From Enoplosus armatus (Eukaryota; Chordata; Actinopteri; Centrarchiformes; Enoplosidae), in contig NC_092183.1 in assembly GCF_043641665.1 (NCBI RefSeq), positions 19,797,001-19,861,000 on the forward strand: a DNA stretch of 64,000 nt. The letters are read 5' to 3'. Below, piece after piece: positions 28,469-40,670 of this stretch (position 1 is its first letter; each line of letters starts with the position of its first letter). The position numbers were made by a program, and so were the translations under genes. A model generated the notes under the pieces. It was not told the origin of the DNA. It worked only from the letters and a program-made list of their open reading frames with translations, and did no database searches.

Positions 28469-30700
28469 AACACATGCATTAGATGAACACATCAGCCCCG
28501 CACACACTGTGAGGCCAGCATCCCGGTATGACCCGCTTTGATTATTCTGTCCTTAAGCAACAGGTGACGGGCTTCCCCGGATGTCATCTGTGTCGTTGGC
28601 CTCTGTTCAGAGACAGCATTCAGGACCCAGGGAGAGCTGGCTGGCAACATGCCCGATCTACAAGTGAGCTGTCCTATCATTGACATCAAGTAAGCCGAAG
28701 ATGTCATGTCTTCATCTTGTGAGAGTTCAATCCCCCTTTCAGGATGGATCAAGCTCTCTGTCGCTGGAGAGAGGCTGTGCAGATAAGTGTAGCGGGTCAT
28801 GCAGCACTTCCTCCTGGGAATGTCTGGAAAATAACCCTTGGGATACACGCATGCTTAATAAAGGCTGCTTTATTGGTGATCATGAAGCAAGAAATTGCAC
28901 CAATGTATGTGTGCACTCTGTGTCCTACAACACTAGATTTGAAATCTACGAATATATGCCCTCATCGAGAGTTGAAGTGTCTGTTGTTGCACAGGTGTTG
29001 GCTGCTTTTTCAGCGTGTCCAGGCACAAAAATGTGTGTGTGTGTGTGTGTGTGTGTACGAGCCCTGCATGGCCTGGTGTTCAGGCTACAGTCCATCTGGT
29101 GGACAGCACTCTAAGCTGCAGCAGTGGCGAGCTCTGTTCTCTGCAGCTGGTAGACAGACTCCACACTGGAAAGGTTAGATATAGGAAAAAGATGTAAAAG
29201 GGAATGCGTGGAGGCTTATCAATAATCTGATTTTAAAAATGTAAATACTGAAACCAGTTTTTCGAAATAAAAACAATATTGATATTGATTAGAAACTCTT
29301 TGTTGTGGTTGTAAAAATAACATTATTCAAATGAAAATATGTGAATTGAATTCGGTTCTGTTAAGATGTTTTCATTATTGTTGGTCAATAGCCTAACAGA
29401 CAGTCAATGACTAATAGCACAGTCTTCACATGAAGGCAACATATTTTATAATATTCAATACAGTACAATATGACCATTGACAGTACATTAGCTTTTAAGA
29501 ATGACCTGTTCTTTCCCTCCTCTTTCTCTCTCTTTTGTTTGCCCTCGAGCTACTTGACTTGTTCTACTTGACTCCTGAACCATTTTAATATCAGGCTGCC
29601 ACGGGTTTCCTTCCTGTAAGCCAGCGTCTTCATATTTCTGTTTCTGCCCTCCCAGAACGAGAGATAAAAACTGGAGTCCTGGAGTACATGCTGTTGGTAT
29701 ACTCTACCAGTGTATACTAATAGAGTTAGTGACCCTGTTAATGGCCCTTTTAAACACCAGGGAGAGTGTGCAAGGAGCGCAAATGTTGAGAAAATATTTT
29801 GGACTACTTTGACTATGATATTTGTGTAAATATAATTGTGTCCTCCTGCTGCTTATGACAAAATGCAGAAAATGTTGATTTCCTAAATGAATAATTAATA
29901 CATCCATCTTCCAGTCCAGAACGCTGTACCTAAGATTTTTTTCTTGATTGTTTTCTGCACATTGACTTCCAATCGCAAAATTGAATGCCATTGTGGTTTG
30001 ACATTGTGCTATAACAATACATTTTTGAATTCATTTTATATGCACAATGTTAGAAAAAATCCCCAAAATCACTATAATCCAGCATGTCAGTTCAGTTTTG
30101 TTTAGTGCTAAATGCAACAGCTAGTTAACAGTTCATATTAATCACTTTTGAAATGACATCAATAAAGCAGCCCAACGGAAAAATGGCAATTAAGCATTTA
30201 TTGGCCCAACGTGATCAGCGTTGTCAGAGGTCATGTGCAGACATCAATGGTGGCGTGTGCGTGTTTGCATGCACGTGCAGTTTGTGTGCTTGCGCATGTT
30301 AAATCTGGCTCCAACTTTGCCTTTATGACAAACAGCCTCTATAAAAGATGCAGCCTGTCTCACCGCAGCAAACCTCTTACGCTCCGTCTCTCTGTCACTG
30401 GCACTTCATTGCTTACTCACAGAGGAGTCCACAATGCTATATATTAATTAAGGGTTTCAGAAACAATAATGGTGACAATAAAGACAGTCCTCCCTCTTTG
30501 TCCTCCGCGTTCTGTCGTCAGACGACATTAGGAGGCATTTGAGAGGAGATAGGGGAGGAGGAGGAGGGGATGGAGAAGAGATAGAGCTCCTTCTCTCCGG
30601 AATGTAATCTCCCTGATGTTACATGGTGCAGCCTAAACTGATAAATTGCAGATTAAATGGCGGCCACACTCCACTTCACCCTGCAGCCTACACCACACCC
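28466..30700. other. intergenic, no gene seen
   Basis: Contains a (TG)n run at 29032-29056. The overlapping open frames at 28680-29178 run through it and have no recognised domain. No RNA gene seen. Confidence 0.5.
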
Positions 30701-30719
30701 CCTCAGTTCCACACATTTT

Positions 30720-31110
30720 TGCTATTCACTGCCTTCTTGGCCTGTCAATTCTGCCTAATCGTGAGAGGCACTAAAACACCAGGTCTTGACAGAGCCAGAT
30801 CAAGAATGATGAACATCTCTCAATGGCAAAAGACTCGTGCTCCTAACTCTAGTAGAAGGCTCGCATCACTTATGCAGAAATCAGCGGCGTGCCAGCATCC
30901 AGGAATTATGCCTGCTGACAGGAGATGCATGAGGTACGCATTGTGCGGCTGGAGCAGCCTTGACAAGTTATAGTTAACTGCAGCAATGGCGACCCCGAAC
31001 ACAAAGGATACGGCGGCTTATTAATGGTGGAGCATCCATGTCAATAATCCCTGCTTTTGGGCTGTGTCCAGAGTCATGCATCTTGCCACTACAAGTGGCA
31101 CACACACTTG
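30720..31110. promoter_or_regulatory. putative conserved non-coding block
   Basis: Repeat-free complex sequence with no recognised coding content, ending at an (AT)n(AC)n tract (31121-31178). Confidence 0.3.
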
Positions 31111-31120
31111 GTTTCACAGC

Positions 31121-31152
<32 letters not shown>

Positions 31153-31178
31153 GCACACACACACACACATACACATAC
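31121..31178. repeat. compound (AT)n(AC)n microsatellite
   Basis: Alternating AT run passing directly into an AC run. Confidence 0.95.
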
Positions 31179-31329
31179 AGAGTACACATGTTCACAGTGT
31201 GTATTCTCTCTGGAGTTAAAGCTTTCTTTTTCTATAGAATGAATGGCACAGCAGCTGGAAAAAAAAGAAAGAAAGATGAATATAAATATCGATACATACA
31301 CCTGTGTTAAATTATTTATCTGTTTTCTC

Positions 31330-32330
31330 AAAAGCCCTGCCAGGGGGGGAGGTGCCCTCCCAACCTAATCCATAAGCATGAATACAAAGAAATAAGTCAT
31401 TAAATTCCTAACCGCATGTTGCTGATGTCGTCTATGGAAATATTTGTAATGTATATTCTAATTTTTCTGAATAAATTAGGCAGCGATGCATTTCCATGTA
31501 AATTTATTCAAGGCGAAAGGAAGAGGAGTGTGGGGGGTGCGGTAAGATCTGCCAGATTATGCATAATTGTAGTATTGTAGCCCTCATTTCTACATCTAGC
31601 TCCGCATTGCGTGGTCATTAAATTCTAAAATAATGGCAACCTCACAGCTTCTCTGTCCTAATTGCCCCTTCCATACAATTGCCTTCTCAAGACAATATGA
31701 TGAAGTGTGCTGTAGGATGTGTTAATAAGATGGCATTTCTAACTGAGGAGGACAATGCTCTGGAGTTGTACTCTTCGTGTATACCAAGTGGAGTGACTTC
31801 ACTCATTCACTGTCTTACTTATTTGCTCACCTTTTTTTTTTTTTTTTTTTTTTACTGTTTGATGTCTTTGAGGCAGCAAAGCACCGAGCTCACTGTAGCC
31901 CTGACATATCAGGAGGAAACTGGGATTTCAGCTTGTCTCCACTCATTTCAATATGCGGAGAAATCAAAGAGGGAAAAGGGCTCATTAATAAAAAGACGTG
32001 TCTCTAATCCACTCAGTGGATGGGAGGAAATTTTTTTAATGAAATGCAACACGTTACCTAATTGCGCGGGCTGCATCAGGAGCACAGTATACATTTCAAA
32101 GGAAAATATGCATGAATTTCAAATGTAGTATCTCTCAATTGAGACCAGATACGAGTGAGAGGAAGGGAAGGGGAGATCAATCTCTGTGATGATGTGTGAA
32201 AAGGGCAAGCTCCTCGCCCAGCATGTACTTTTCCTCATTACCTTTCATTTGGCAACCGAGCGTCTTCCACTTGATGCAAAATAAACAACTTGAATGCAGT
32301 GTGATGATATTCAGCCGTCTGTGGCCGCAG
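31330..32330. promoter_or_regulatory. putative conserved non-coding block with a palindromic POU-like site
   Basis: Long complex segment broken only by a T-run at 31832-31853. The perfect 12-base palindrome ATTATGCATAAT at 31556-31567 resembles sites bound by POU homeodomain dimers. The 149-codon open frame at 31679 passes through the T-run and is not believed. Confidence 0.35.
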
Positions 32331-32508
32331 TGGAACCTGCATGTCCTCATCTGTGCATATTTGTAAACACACATTTCAGGCTGAGAGCTTTAGTTGCACT
32401 TGCATGATAGAAGGTTATTATAATGTGTTTAAAGTGTCCCCCAGTGGACATTTTGTCCACGCTGAGACTTGGTGGACTCATCACCAGCAGTTCTGTCTGT
32501 GCCGCAGC

Positions 32509-32516
<8 letters not shown>

Positions 32517-32579
<63 letters not shown>
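32517..32579. repeat. (CA)n microsatellite, once interrupted
   Basis: About 31 CA units with one G interruption. Confidence 0.95.
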
Positions 32580-32581
<2 letters not shown>

Positions 32582-33289
32582 CAGAGTGCTCTCCTCGTAG
32601 CCTAACCCACCTAAACATCCTCTCAGCTCACTCTGACGTTTAGCCATGCTTCATCTCTGCATCCTTAAAAGCAGAAATTAATGACAAGCACAAAGCTGCT
32701 CATTTATAATTGCTTCATTATACTGTTGTGTTCTCCTGACAATAATGGTGTTGCTGGTGTTTTTCTAATTATATGGCATTTTTTTTTTTGCTCGTTATCA
32801 AGGACTTCAGGTAATTGTGGAGAAAATAATGACTGCCTGCCTGCCTGCTTCCTCTGTCTCTCATGGATTGAACATCGCAAACAGTCTCAGTGCAGCCAAG
32901 AGCCTTATCAAGGAGGCTGCTGGGTTGCCTTTTAAAGCCGACTCCATTTACACCGCTAGTCATCAGTGGCACAGTGGCTCAAGCGTCTCTAATGAGCAAC
33001 TTGTATTCAAGTGTTTAACTCAAGGTTTATGACAGATTACAATTAGCTTCTGTTTTTTTTTGTTTCTACTTGAATCACAGACTTTCTTACTCATTCTCAT
33101 TTCATATTTGTTCTCCTTGCTTGCTTTGCCGACTCCCCTCTCAAGATTTGAGGTTGATTGGGACAACTCAGAAAAAATAAAAAGAGCCTCCTTGAACTAT
33201 TAAAGCACCAATGAATAATATGAAGCTAAAAAAAGAGAAAACACCCCATTCTGTGACCATATAAGTCTCATATAAGAAATCTCAAATGT

Positions 33290-33900
33290 GATTTGCCACA
33301 GTGACGATAACATCACTAATAATGCTGTCTGTGTAGTGTGATTTCATTCAGCTGTGGGGAGATTAGTGATTTGCATTTAATACCCGGTGTGCTCTGCTGT
33401 TCCTTTTTCATGCAACATTGCCGGATATGGATGATGACATTATAATAATTAAAGAACATTATGGACAGAGGGCGCATTGCTATTTGCTACCGTGCGCAAT
33501 GGCGGCCAACACTGTTATTTCTATTTGGAGAATGCATCCATGTGTGAAATAATAATACTCCCTCCAGGAATACCATTGTCATATTTTATTCGTCAGTATA
33601 AAAAGATGAAACAGAAAAACATAATAAAAAATAAACTCTCACTCTTCATTTCTATCCTTCTTCCGTTTTGTTTTTTAATTCTGCCGTTGCAGCATCCAGC
33701 ACCATTGCTGTCTGAAAAACCTCAGAGGCGGACTTAATTAGTTGCTAAGAGAAAGCTGCCAGTGGTGGGGAGCTAAGAGAGTGGGGCAGATTTTAGTTTG
33801 CTCTGAACTTTGCTAATTATCAGGTAGGATGTAATTTTCTCTTCTCCCAAGAGGCGCCCAGCAGAGAGCTGCGCCAACTAAAAGGAGAGAAACAAGGCTG
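33290..33900. promoter_or_regulatory. putative conserved non-coding block with a perfect octamer
   Basis: Complex sequence containing the POU octamer ATTTGCAT at 33369-33376 and CTAATTATC near 33812. No coding content recognised. Confidence 0.35.
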
Positions 33901-34372
33901 AGCCCGGAAAAAGTATGAAATATTGAATCCTTTTGTTACCATTTCTTCTTCCAGATCACTAAGAGTTATTCTTTCTCTGCCATTTCTGGAGGTGTGATTA
34001 TAGTCTAATGCAATGACACATCGTGAACACTACCTGAGAGAGGTGTGGGAGAGAGCGTTTGCACAAAGTAGTGATCATGGACAGGTGGAAACAGGATGTA
34101 GTGTGGCTCAGAATGGGGAAGGCAAGCGCAGGGCGTGTATCGTTTATATCCAGCAATGTCTGAGCAGTGACAGGGACTGTGTTTAGCAGGTTCCTATCCC
34201 ACATGCATCACATTATGATTCTGAAGTGCCTCAGACGAAAGAGGAGGTTGAATTGCCGTTGACCTGAGTGAGCTAAAATGACATAGATTCAGACAAATAG
34301 AGCACTGAGCTAAGCGGGAAAACAAGATGGATGTCTGGTGGCAGCACATCTGCACAGGCTCCCTCTCTCTCG

Positions 34373-34408
34373 CTGTGTGTGTGTGTCTGTGTGTGTGTGT
34401 GTGTGTGT
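34373..34408. repeat. (GT)n microsatellite
   Basis: GT run with one interruption. Confidence 0.95.
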
Positions 34409-34871
34409 TTGGGGAGCCCAAACTTTTGACGTTTTCCCCAGATACACCACATCTAAAGCTGTCTGGAGGCACACTTAATAGGCTTGCACGCATGCAACTT
34501 AAAACTCTAGAAATTACGCAATTTCTGGATTCACAAACACACGCTTCTTTTAGTGTTGCCGTGACTCAGAGAAGATCCTTTAACTGCGCACAACTTGACA
34601 TTAAATTCAAGGGCTTTTAAGAGAGATCTCTCTGTGTTCTAAAATGTCAATGTGAAGTTTTCAGAGTGGCTTTTACAAGCTTCCCGGCTTAAATCTTGGC
34701 AGACTCTTCTGTGTGTGAGTGTATCACCATGGTTGCTGCGTCTAATATGCACGCCCCAGTGCATTGAGAAAAGAGAGTACTTCTTCCTCACTTGGTTTAA
34801 TTGTCCCTCAGAGACCTGTGGAATTGGAATCTAAGTGGAATACCAGTCTCTTTCTCCAGCCTCACCCCCTG

Positions 34872-34928
34872 ACACCACCACCACCACCACCACCACCACC
34901 CCCACACCCTCTTTCTCTCTCTCTCTCT
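34872..34928. repeat. (CCA)n and (CT)n tract
   Basis: About nine CCA/ACC triplets, then a C-run and a CT run. Open frames through it, giving poly-Pro or poly-Thr, are artefacts. Confidence 0.9.
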
Positions 34929-35039
34929 GGGGTTGGAGCAGGCATTCAGAGACTCCTGATTTGGTCCTGTCTTTATTTCATCACGGGCATCTTCTCAGCT
35001 TGCCCCTCGCCGTGGCGCTTTAGCGCCACAGCGTTCGGC

Positions 35040-36600
35040 TTTATTAACCCCCCTAAGCAAGAAGTACCTAAGGGAGGTTCAGACACTGGTCGTTAAAAAT
35101 CTATTGTGACTTGTCTGAAAAATGAATAAATGAGCACATTATTTCCCCCCGTTCCGCAGCCCCGGTGCGCTGTTTGTCTAATCAAGTGCGGGAGCAGGCA
35201 AAGTCAACCAGGGTTGACATGCACATTTTATTTAAGTTTTTGTCTGTCAGAGGAGTTTAAATGTGTAATGAACAAAGGAGTGGTGATTTGAAATATAATC
35301 CCATTACACTGATGAAATTACAAAGACGGCGAGAGTTCACAAATCATGCTCATTGTTTTCTATCATGAGCGATGCCCCTGTTGAGGTTGTGGCGCGAGGA
35401 GGAAGGGCAGACTGTGAATGAATAGTGACAGCACTGTAAGGGGATTGGGAGTGCAGCGTGGCCCGGCCTCGGTGCACCTCCCCGTGCTGGGAGATGCAAG
35501 AGGGCTTTGTTCTTGCCTCGGCTGTGGCTCAGGATGAACCCATTAGAACGGGGCCCAACACAAAATTACAGCACCGAAAGAGCTGTTGGTCAGAGTAGAG
35601 GTGGACATATGGAGTCTTTTTCCAAAAGTCATGCTGACAAATTAGGTGAAACAGCTTTGACCCAGCACGAGCAAAACGGGATTCTCAGACAAGAAGTTAT
35701 GCTATCAATTTATGTGTTACGCTAACATTTACGAAGCCACAGCAACTACATCCATGTGACCTGAAAGGAAATCAAACTTTGTTTTTGTGAATGGAAGTTG
35801 ATACAGTGTACTGTATTGCTAACGCTAAGATTTGTCTACATCTACACTAAGGCTACCTTCAAGCTACTTTGAGGATGGACATCAACAAATCATGATTGAA
35901 CTGTTTGTTTGTCTTTTCCAGTCAAGCTTGTAAGATTTTGTCTTAAGGATTAATATAGCTGTGTGTGCAGAAGCAGCAGAAGTCCTTTGATGTCTGCCTT
36001 TGATAAGGAGGGTGCTAACAGTTAGGCCCATGGCTTAGAAAAAGTTGCATCCCACTGTGGTGAAGAAAAAAAATATTGGAGAAACTTCTGTTTTAGCTTT
36101 CTACAGCTTTAATTGGAAGCCTCACATGCCCCTTAAACAACATCATCTGAAGCTAATAAGACTTAAAAAGTACATCTGGCTCTAAAATGCTTACCATTTT
36201 TAACACTAATGAACTGAGGCATGCAGTAGAGATCGCCAAACTGCGGGGAGATGTACAGTATATTCTGGAGAATTCCCCTGCTGCACAGGAGCTCATAAAA
36301 CACATCTGAAGACAGGAACTTGTATCTGGTTATTCGTGTTTAATTGGAGGCGCTGAGTGATGCAAACTAGGTTTTAATGCCCTCCCCTGCTGCCTGACTA
36401 CAAGTAGCATCAGTATTGCCACCCCTCCTATTCCATCTATCCTTGCAGAATGACCAAACATACTGCTAACAACGTCTGAAACACACTCCCTACAAACTCC
36501 CTTCTAATGTGGCGACACAACATGCTGATATTAGATGCTAAATGCATCTAAACGCCACAGTTTTGTTTCATTTCCTGGCATGTAAAGAAGTGCAAAAGTA
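35040..36600. other. intergenic, no gene seen
   Basis: Mixed sequence without a gene. The 35100-35450 part is complex and may be regulatory; 35700-36600 is unremarkable AT-rich sequence. Confidence 0.4.
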
Positions 36601-37260
36601 TTTGTGGCAATCCTGCCAAAGATACAGTCGCATGACTCATGTGGGAACTTTATTAAATCATGTTTGTTTCCGGTTATTTTTGGTTCCTAATGACTGGCCA
36701 TATTAAAGTGCTGGGATTTATAATGTGACACTTATGTCACCAGTCACCAGGAAGTTGAGCCTTGGCTGCAATCGAAAGCTTGCAGTGAAAAACCTGTAAC
36801 ATGCAAAGTGAGAAAGCTGGGTGTCATCTGTGTGATGTATTAAATCTAGGCCCAATCGAGTTGACAATTACATCATTCAAAACAGAGCGACAGGGAGGCT
36901 CCGCTAAACCTTCCGACTGTAGGGGCCATTTGATATTAATTTTCTGTAACTGTCGCATGTGTTCTCTGGCGGGCTTTGTCGAATGTCCGTTTTTTTTGCT
37001 AAACGCTTGACACACCGTCCTGTCTCGCGCTATTACGTTCTCTTCCAGGCTTTGATCTTCTCCATGTACAATATAATAGCTCATCCTGTAAACATGAGAA
37101 CAGATTGAATAAAGAATACTTTGCTTTCCCTCGGCCCTGGAAAACAGTTCTGTCATGTGCTGTCCACGCTCATCTCAGCTCTGGGCTGGCTGTGGCGCCT
37201 TTATTCAATGTGACAGAGGAGAGCTGGGGACTCTTTCTCCTGGCACCCCGGTACGCGCCA
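36600..37260. promoter_or_regulatory. putative conserved non-coding block with an inverted MEIS-like half-site pair
   Basis: Complex, repeat-poor sequence. GTGACACTTATGTCAC at 36725-36740 is a perfect 6-bp inverted repeat whose arms contain TGACA, the MEIS/TGIF half-site. Regulatory role inferred. Confidence 0.35.
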
Positions 37261-38095
37261 CACTGACACTCTCCTCTGAAGTGCCACATTAATTCTAATA
37301 AAGCGCTGCCTTACCAGGGCCCATGAAGACCAGGGCTGTTGGGGGGGGGGGCAGACGCTCGTATAAATACCAGGCTTAATGAAGGGAGGCAGTGGTGGCG
37401 CAGGTGGTGTGGCAGTGCAGGTGGCACCTCTCGCCCCCAGGCTCCTGGGTGAGTCCGCTGCCACTGCCACTCCAGGGGGCACAGCAGCAGAGATTGCATT
37501 TTAATTACCAGGTACACCTTGTCCTCCTGATGGGTCACCGCCTTGGTGGGAGTGAGTCTGCAGACGTGCCTGTTTTCAGACCTGCTTTATCTCTACCTGC
37601 ATGTTTACAATGAGATACTCCCCTAAATGCTGTAACGTAATGCTCGAGCACGAATAGGGATCTTATTGTTCATGCTTGGCCTGTCACCACTCAACATAAC
37701 TAATTCTGTATATGGGAGAGACCGGCATCTTCTCTGAATTATGTGCACCTCTCTCCCTGTGCAGAGGCATCCATCCAGCCCCAGTCATTGCTAAACCTCC
37801 CCTTGAGGAGCTCTATCCACAGGGAGGTCCACACCTGTTTCCTCGCCCCCTCCCTCCTCACTCTGGAAAAATCATCTCTCTCCCTCTTCCAGTGGTAACT
37901 CAAAACTCTTGACATTTCAAATGCTTCTTTAGTTGGGGATTCGAGTTTTGTGCAAGTGGCGTACCTGGGTGAGAAATGGATCATGGTTTTCACAGCATCC
38001 ATCCCCTCTGTGTGTCGAGACCCTGTACAGATGGGTGATGAGAGGGCTTGGATGTGGGGAGGGAGAGAGGGTTGTATGTCCAGGACATGTGAAGA

Positions 38096-38143
38096 CCCCC
38101 CCCCCCCCCCAACCCCCCCCGCTCTCTCTCTCTCTCTCTCTCT
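38096..38143. repeat. poly-C and (CT)n tract
   Basis: Two C-runs followed by about 11 CT units. Confidence 0.9.
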
Positions 38144-38732
38144 GGGGACGCTTCTGTCAGCACACACCAGCACTCAGCTGCACAGATGTTGTTGCATTGT
38201 CTGGAGCACCAAAGCCCGGATCAGCCCAACTGGGAGCTTCTACTCATTAGCTATTGTCTCTGTGTGTCTGACTAGGCCTTTGATGAATGCAGCAGTTAGC
38301 CGAAGATCAGACACCAGACAGAGAGAACAGAAAGCGAACCATCTATCCATTTGAAAGATACAGTACAAAAGATAATACCCCACTATGTTCGGCATGTTCA
38401 AATGACCGGTGGCGATTTCATGTTTATTTCACATTCAAATTCATTACAGACTTGAACTATTTTTTCAAAAAACCACAGTTGAGGTGGATCTTCTCTTTCA
38501 GTTTGTCTTTTCGCTTTTTCTGCACTCAGCAAACACACTACATCATCTTAAACTTTGTATTTACCATAAAGAGCACGGGCTCTAAGCTCCGGAAAATAAA
38601 AGGGCACCGTGTCTGCCACTTGGAAACTCTGCTTCCCTCTTTGCGTACTCACCCGGAGAAAGGCCATGCTATTATTTATTTAATTCCCCTTCCTTCCCTT
38701 CTTCTCTTTTCCCCTGCATGCACCCACCCACC

Positions 38733-38761
38733 CAGCCAGCCAGCCAGCCAGCCAGCCAGCC
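38733..38761. repeat. (CCAG)n tetranucleotide microsatellite
   Basis: About seven tandem CCAG/CAGC units. Confidence 0.9.
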
Positions 38762-38764
38762 GGG

Positions 38765-39839
38765 CTATGAACACATTGCGGGGCCTGAGGGCAGTACTGT
38801 GGACAACCTGCGCTGTGTTCACATGGCTGAGCAGAGAGCGAGTGAGGAAGACTGGCACGCTGAAACCAAACAGGTGTATGATTCAGAGGCGTGAGCTGTG
38901 AAGGGTGAATTTTTCATACAAGTCAATGTTGCTTTTGGAGCAAACAGCGGCTTGGAGCTGTCCCAGGAAACATTTACACGCATTGTGACTTTTTCCTCTC
39001 ATAAGCCAAAATGCGTTTCTATTGTTTCATGGCAAGCTTTTCAAAGGCTGTGAGGAATCTTTCATTCCCCCGTCTTACTTTATTATCACTCTCGGATTAC
39101 AAGTACATGTTGTCTTAGATCACATTCATCAGCATGACAAGTGAGATATCAGTAAAGATATGCCACCTAAAATCTGTATGATGCTAAGTGGTCAGTGCTG
39201 TGCTGTTTTCATGTGATGTCTGTGGATTTTGTCTAGATTTTGTCTAGCTCTCTCTCATTTAGCCACAGACAACATATTTATTTATTTCACGCTGACAAAA
39301 AGTAATCACTTCCTGTGCATCAGTGTATTATTCTTTGGAAAGATCTGTTGCCAAAACTGGATACTGGAGAATTTCTATTTCAGTTTCAGAATGTCACATA
39401 TTATAAACATAAATCAGATTATTTTCTACCTGGAAATTATTTTCTGTGTTTTTGCCATTTTGTTAAACGTTGCCAATTGATTCTGATTCCAGTTACTCCC
39501 CCTGCTCGACAGTACTGTCCCTCATTCGTCCTCGCTACACAGCTGGATCTGAACATCATGGAAGCAACGTAAAGATGCTCCGCCATCTTTGCTGTACTTA
39601 ACAGGCAACAATTATCACACAACACTTGGTTCAACATGGTGGCTGCCGGTTCTCAGGCCGGAGGAACAGCAAGTTTGTGACGTTAAGTGCACAGATTAGT
39701 ATGTGTTGATGTACTAACATAAACTAGTGCAGTGCCCATTGAAAATTGCAGATTGCTTCAAAACTTGCTACAATGTAACTTCTCCGGTGTCTCTTTCTTC
39801 ATCTGTTCTTGAATGTACTGTAGCGAGTGATAGAGATGG
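38765..39839. other. intergenic, no gene seen
   Basis: AT-rich sequence; GATTTTGTCTA is duplicated in tandem at 39225-39246. Nothing else recognised. Confidence 0.4.
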
Positions 39840-40670
39840 AGCTGTAAGTTGGTTGTATGGTTGCAGAGAGATCGCTAAACTGCGAGGAACTATATCCATT
39901 AAATTTGGGTTTAGACTATATCTGTATCTATCTATATCATAGCTTAGCCATTGATTTAATGTCATTTAAACTAATATATTTAAACTTATAGTCATTGAAA
40001 TCACCAAATTTAACCCGATTTTAGCCTTGGTGGCTAGATGGCTATGTATGATGGCTAAAATTGGTTGAATTGCTCAGTGGGTTGCAACTTGGTTGTATGG
40101 TTGCAGAGTTGGTTGTTTGAGGTTAAACTATATCCATTAAATTGGGGTTTAGACATCTATTTCCTAGACAGCTTTTAGACGTCTAAATGGTCAAATTTGG
40201 TTCAAAAGTGAAAGTTTAGTAGTCGTCTATATCATAGCTTTGCATGATGTCCACATGTCCACCAAATGTGGTTGCAATAGCACAAAGCGTTCAGGTGATG
40301 ATGTGCATTAAGAAATGTTTTGTAATGTTAGCCCTGCTCACAGCATTTTGAACTGTATGGAATATCAAAAAAAAAATATTTTTCCGGCGAATTCGGTAAA
40401 GATTGCTCAAAATTTGTAGGAGAAGTAGTGAACAAACAGATTTGGACAAAATTCAAAATGGCGGGGAAATGGGCGTGACTTATTTGAAAAAAAAAAAAAT
40501 GTTTCTGAGACTTACAGGCCAAAACATAACGTTTGTTGTTATAGCGCCACCATCTGGCCAAATTGCACCAAATTCGACACTGCACTCACTTTGGCCCTCA
40601 GCAATACACTCGCAAAATGTGGAGTCAATCGGGTGAGCGGCTGTGAGCTAACCTGGGGGATTGTTAATAA
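39840..40670. repeat. interspersed repeat complex with an internal duplication
   Basis: Near-copies GGTTGTATGGTTGCAGAG and ACTATATCCATTAAATT occur at about 39850-39910 and again at about 40090-40150. TTTAGACGTCTAAA at 40174-40187 is a 14-base palindrome. The 3' part, with ATAGCGCCACCATCTGGCC and CACCAAATTCGACAC (40543-40580), resembles a motif common in teleost repeats. Family not assigned. Confidence 0.55.

Noticed and set aside
28680..29178. Overlapping 144-codon frames
   Set aside because: Both run through a (TG)n microsatellite giving Cys-Val runs, and neither resembles a known protein.
32965..33010. A-box-like TGGCACAGTGG
   Set aside because: No matching B box or acceptor stem; not a tRNA gene.
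38727..38761. Regular short repeats considered as CRISPR-like
   Set aside because: Simple (CCAG)n microsatellite in a vertebrate genome, without spacers.
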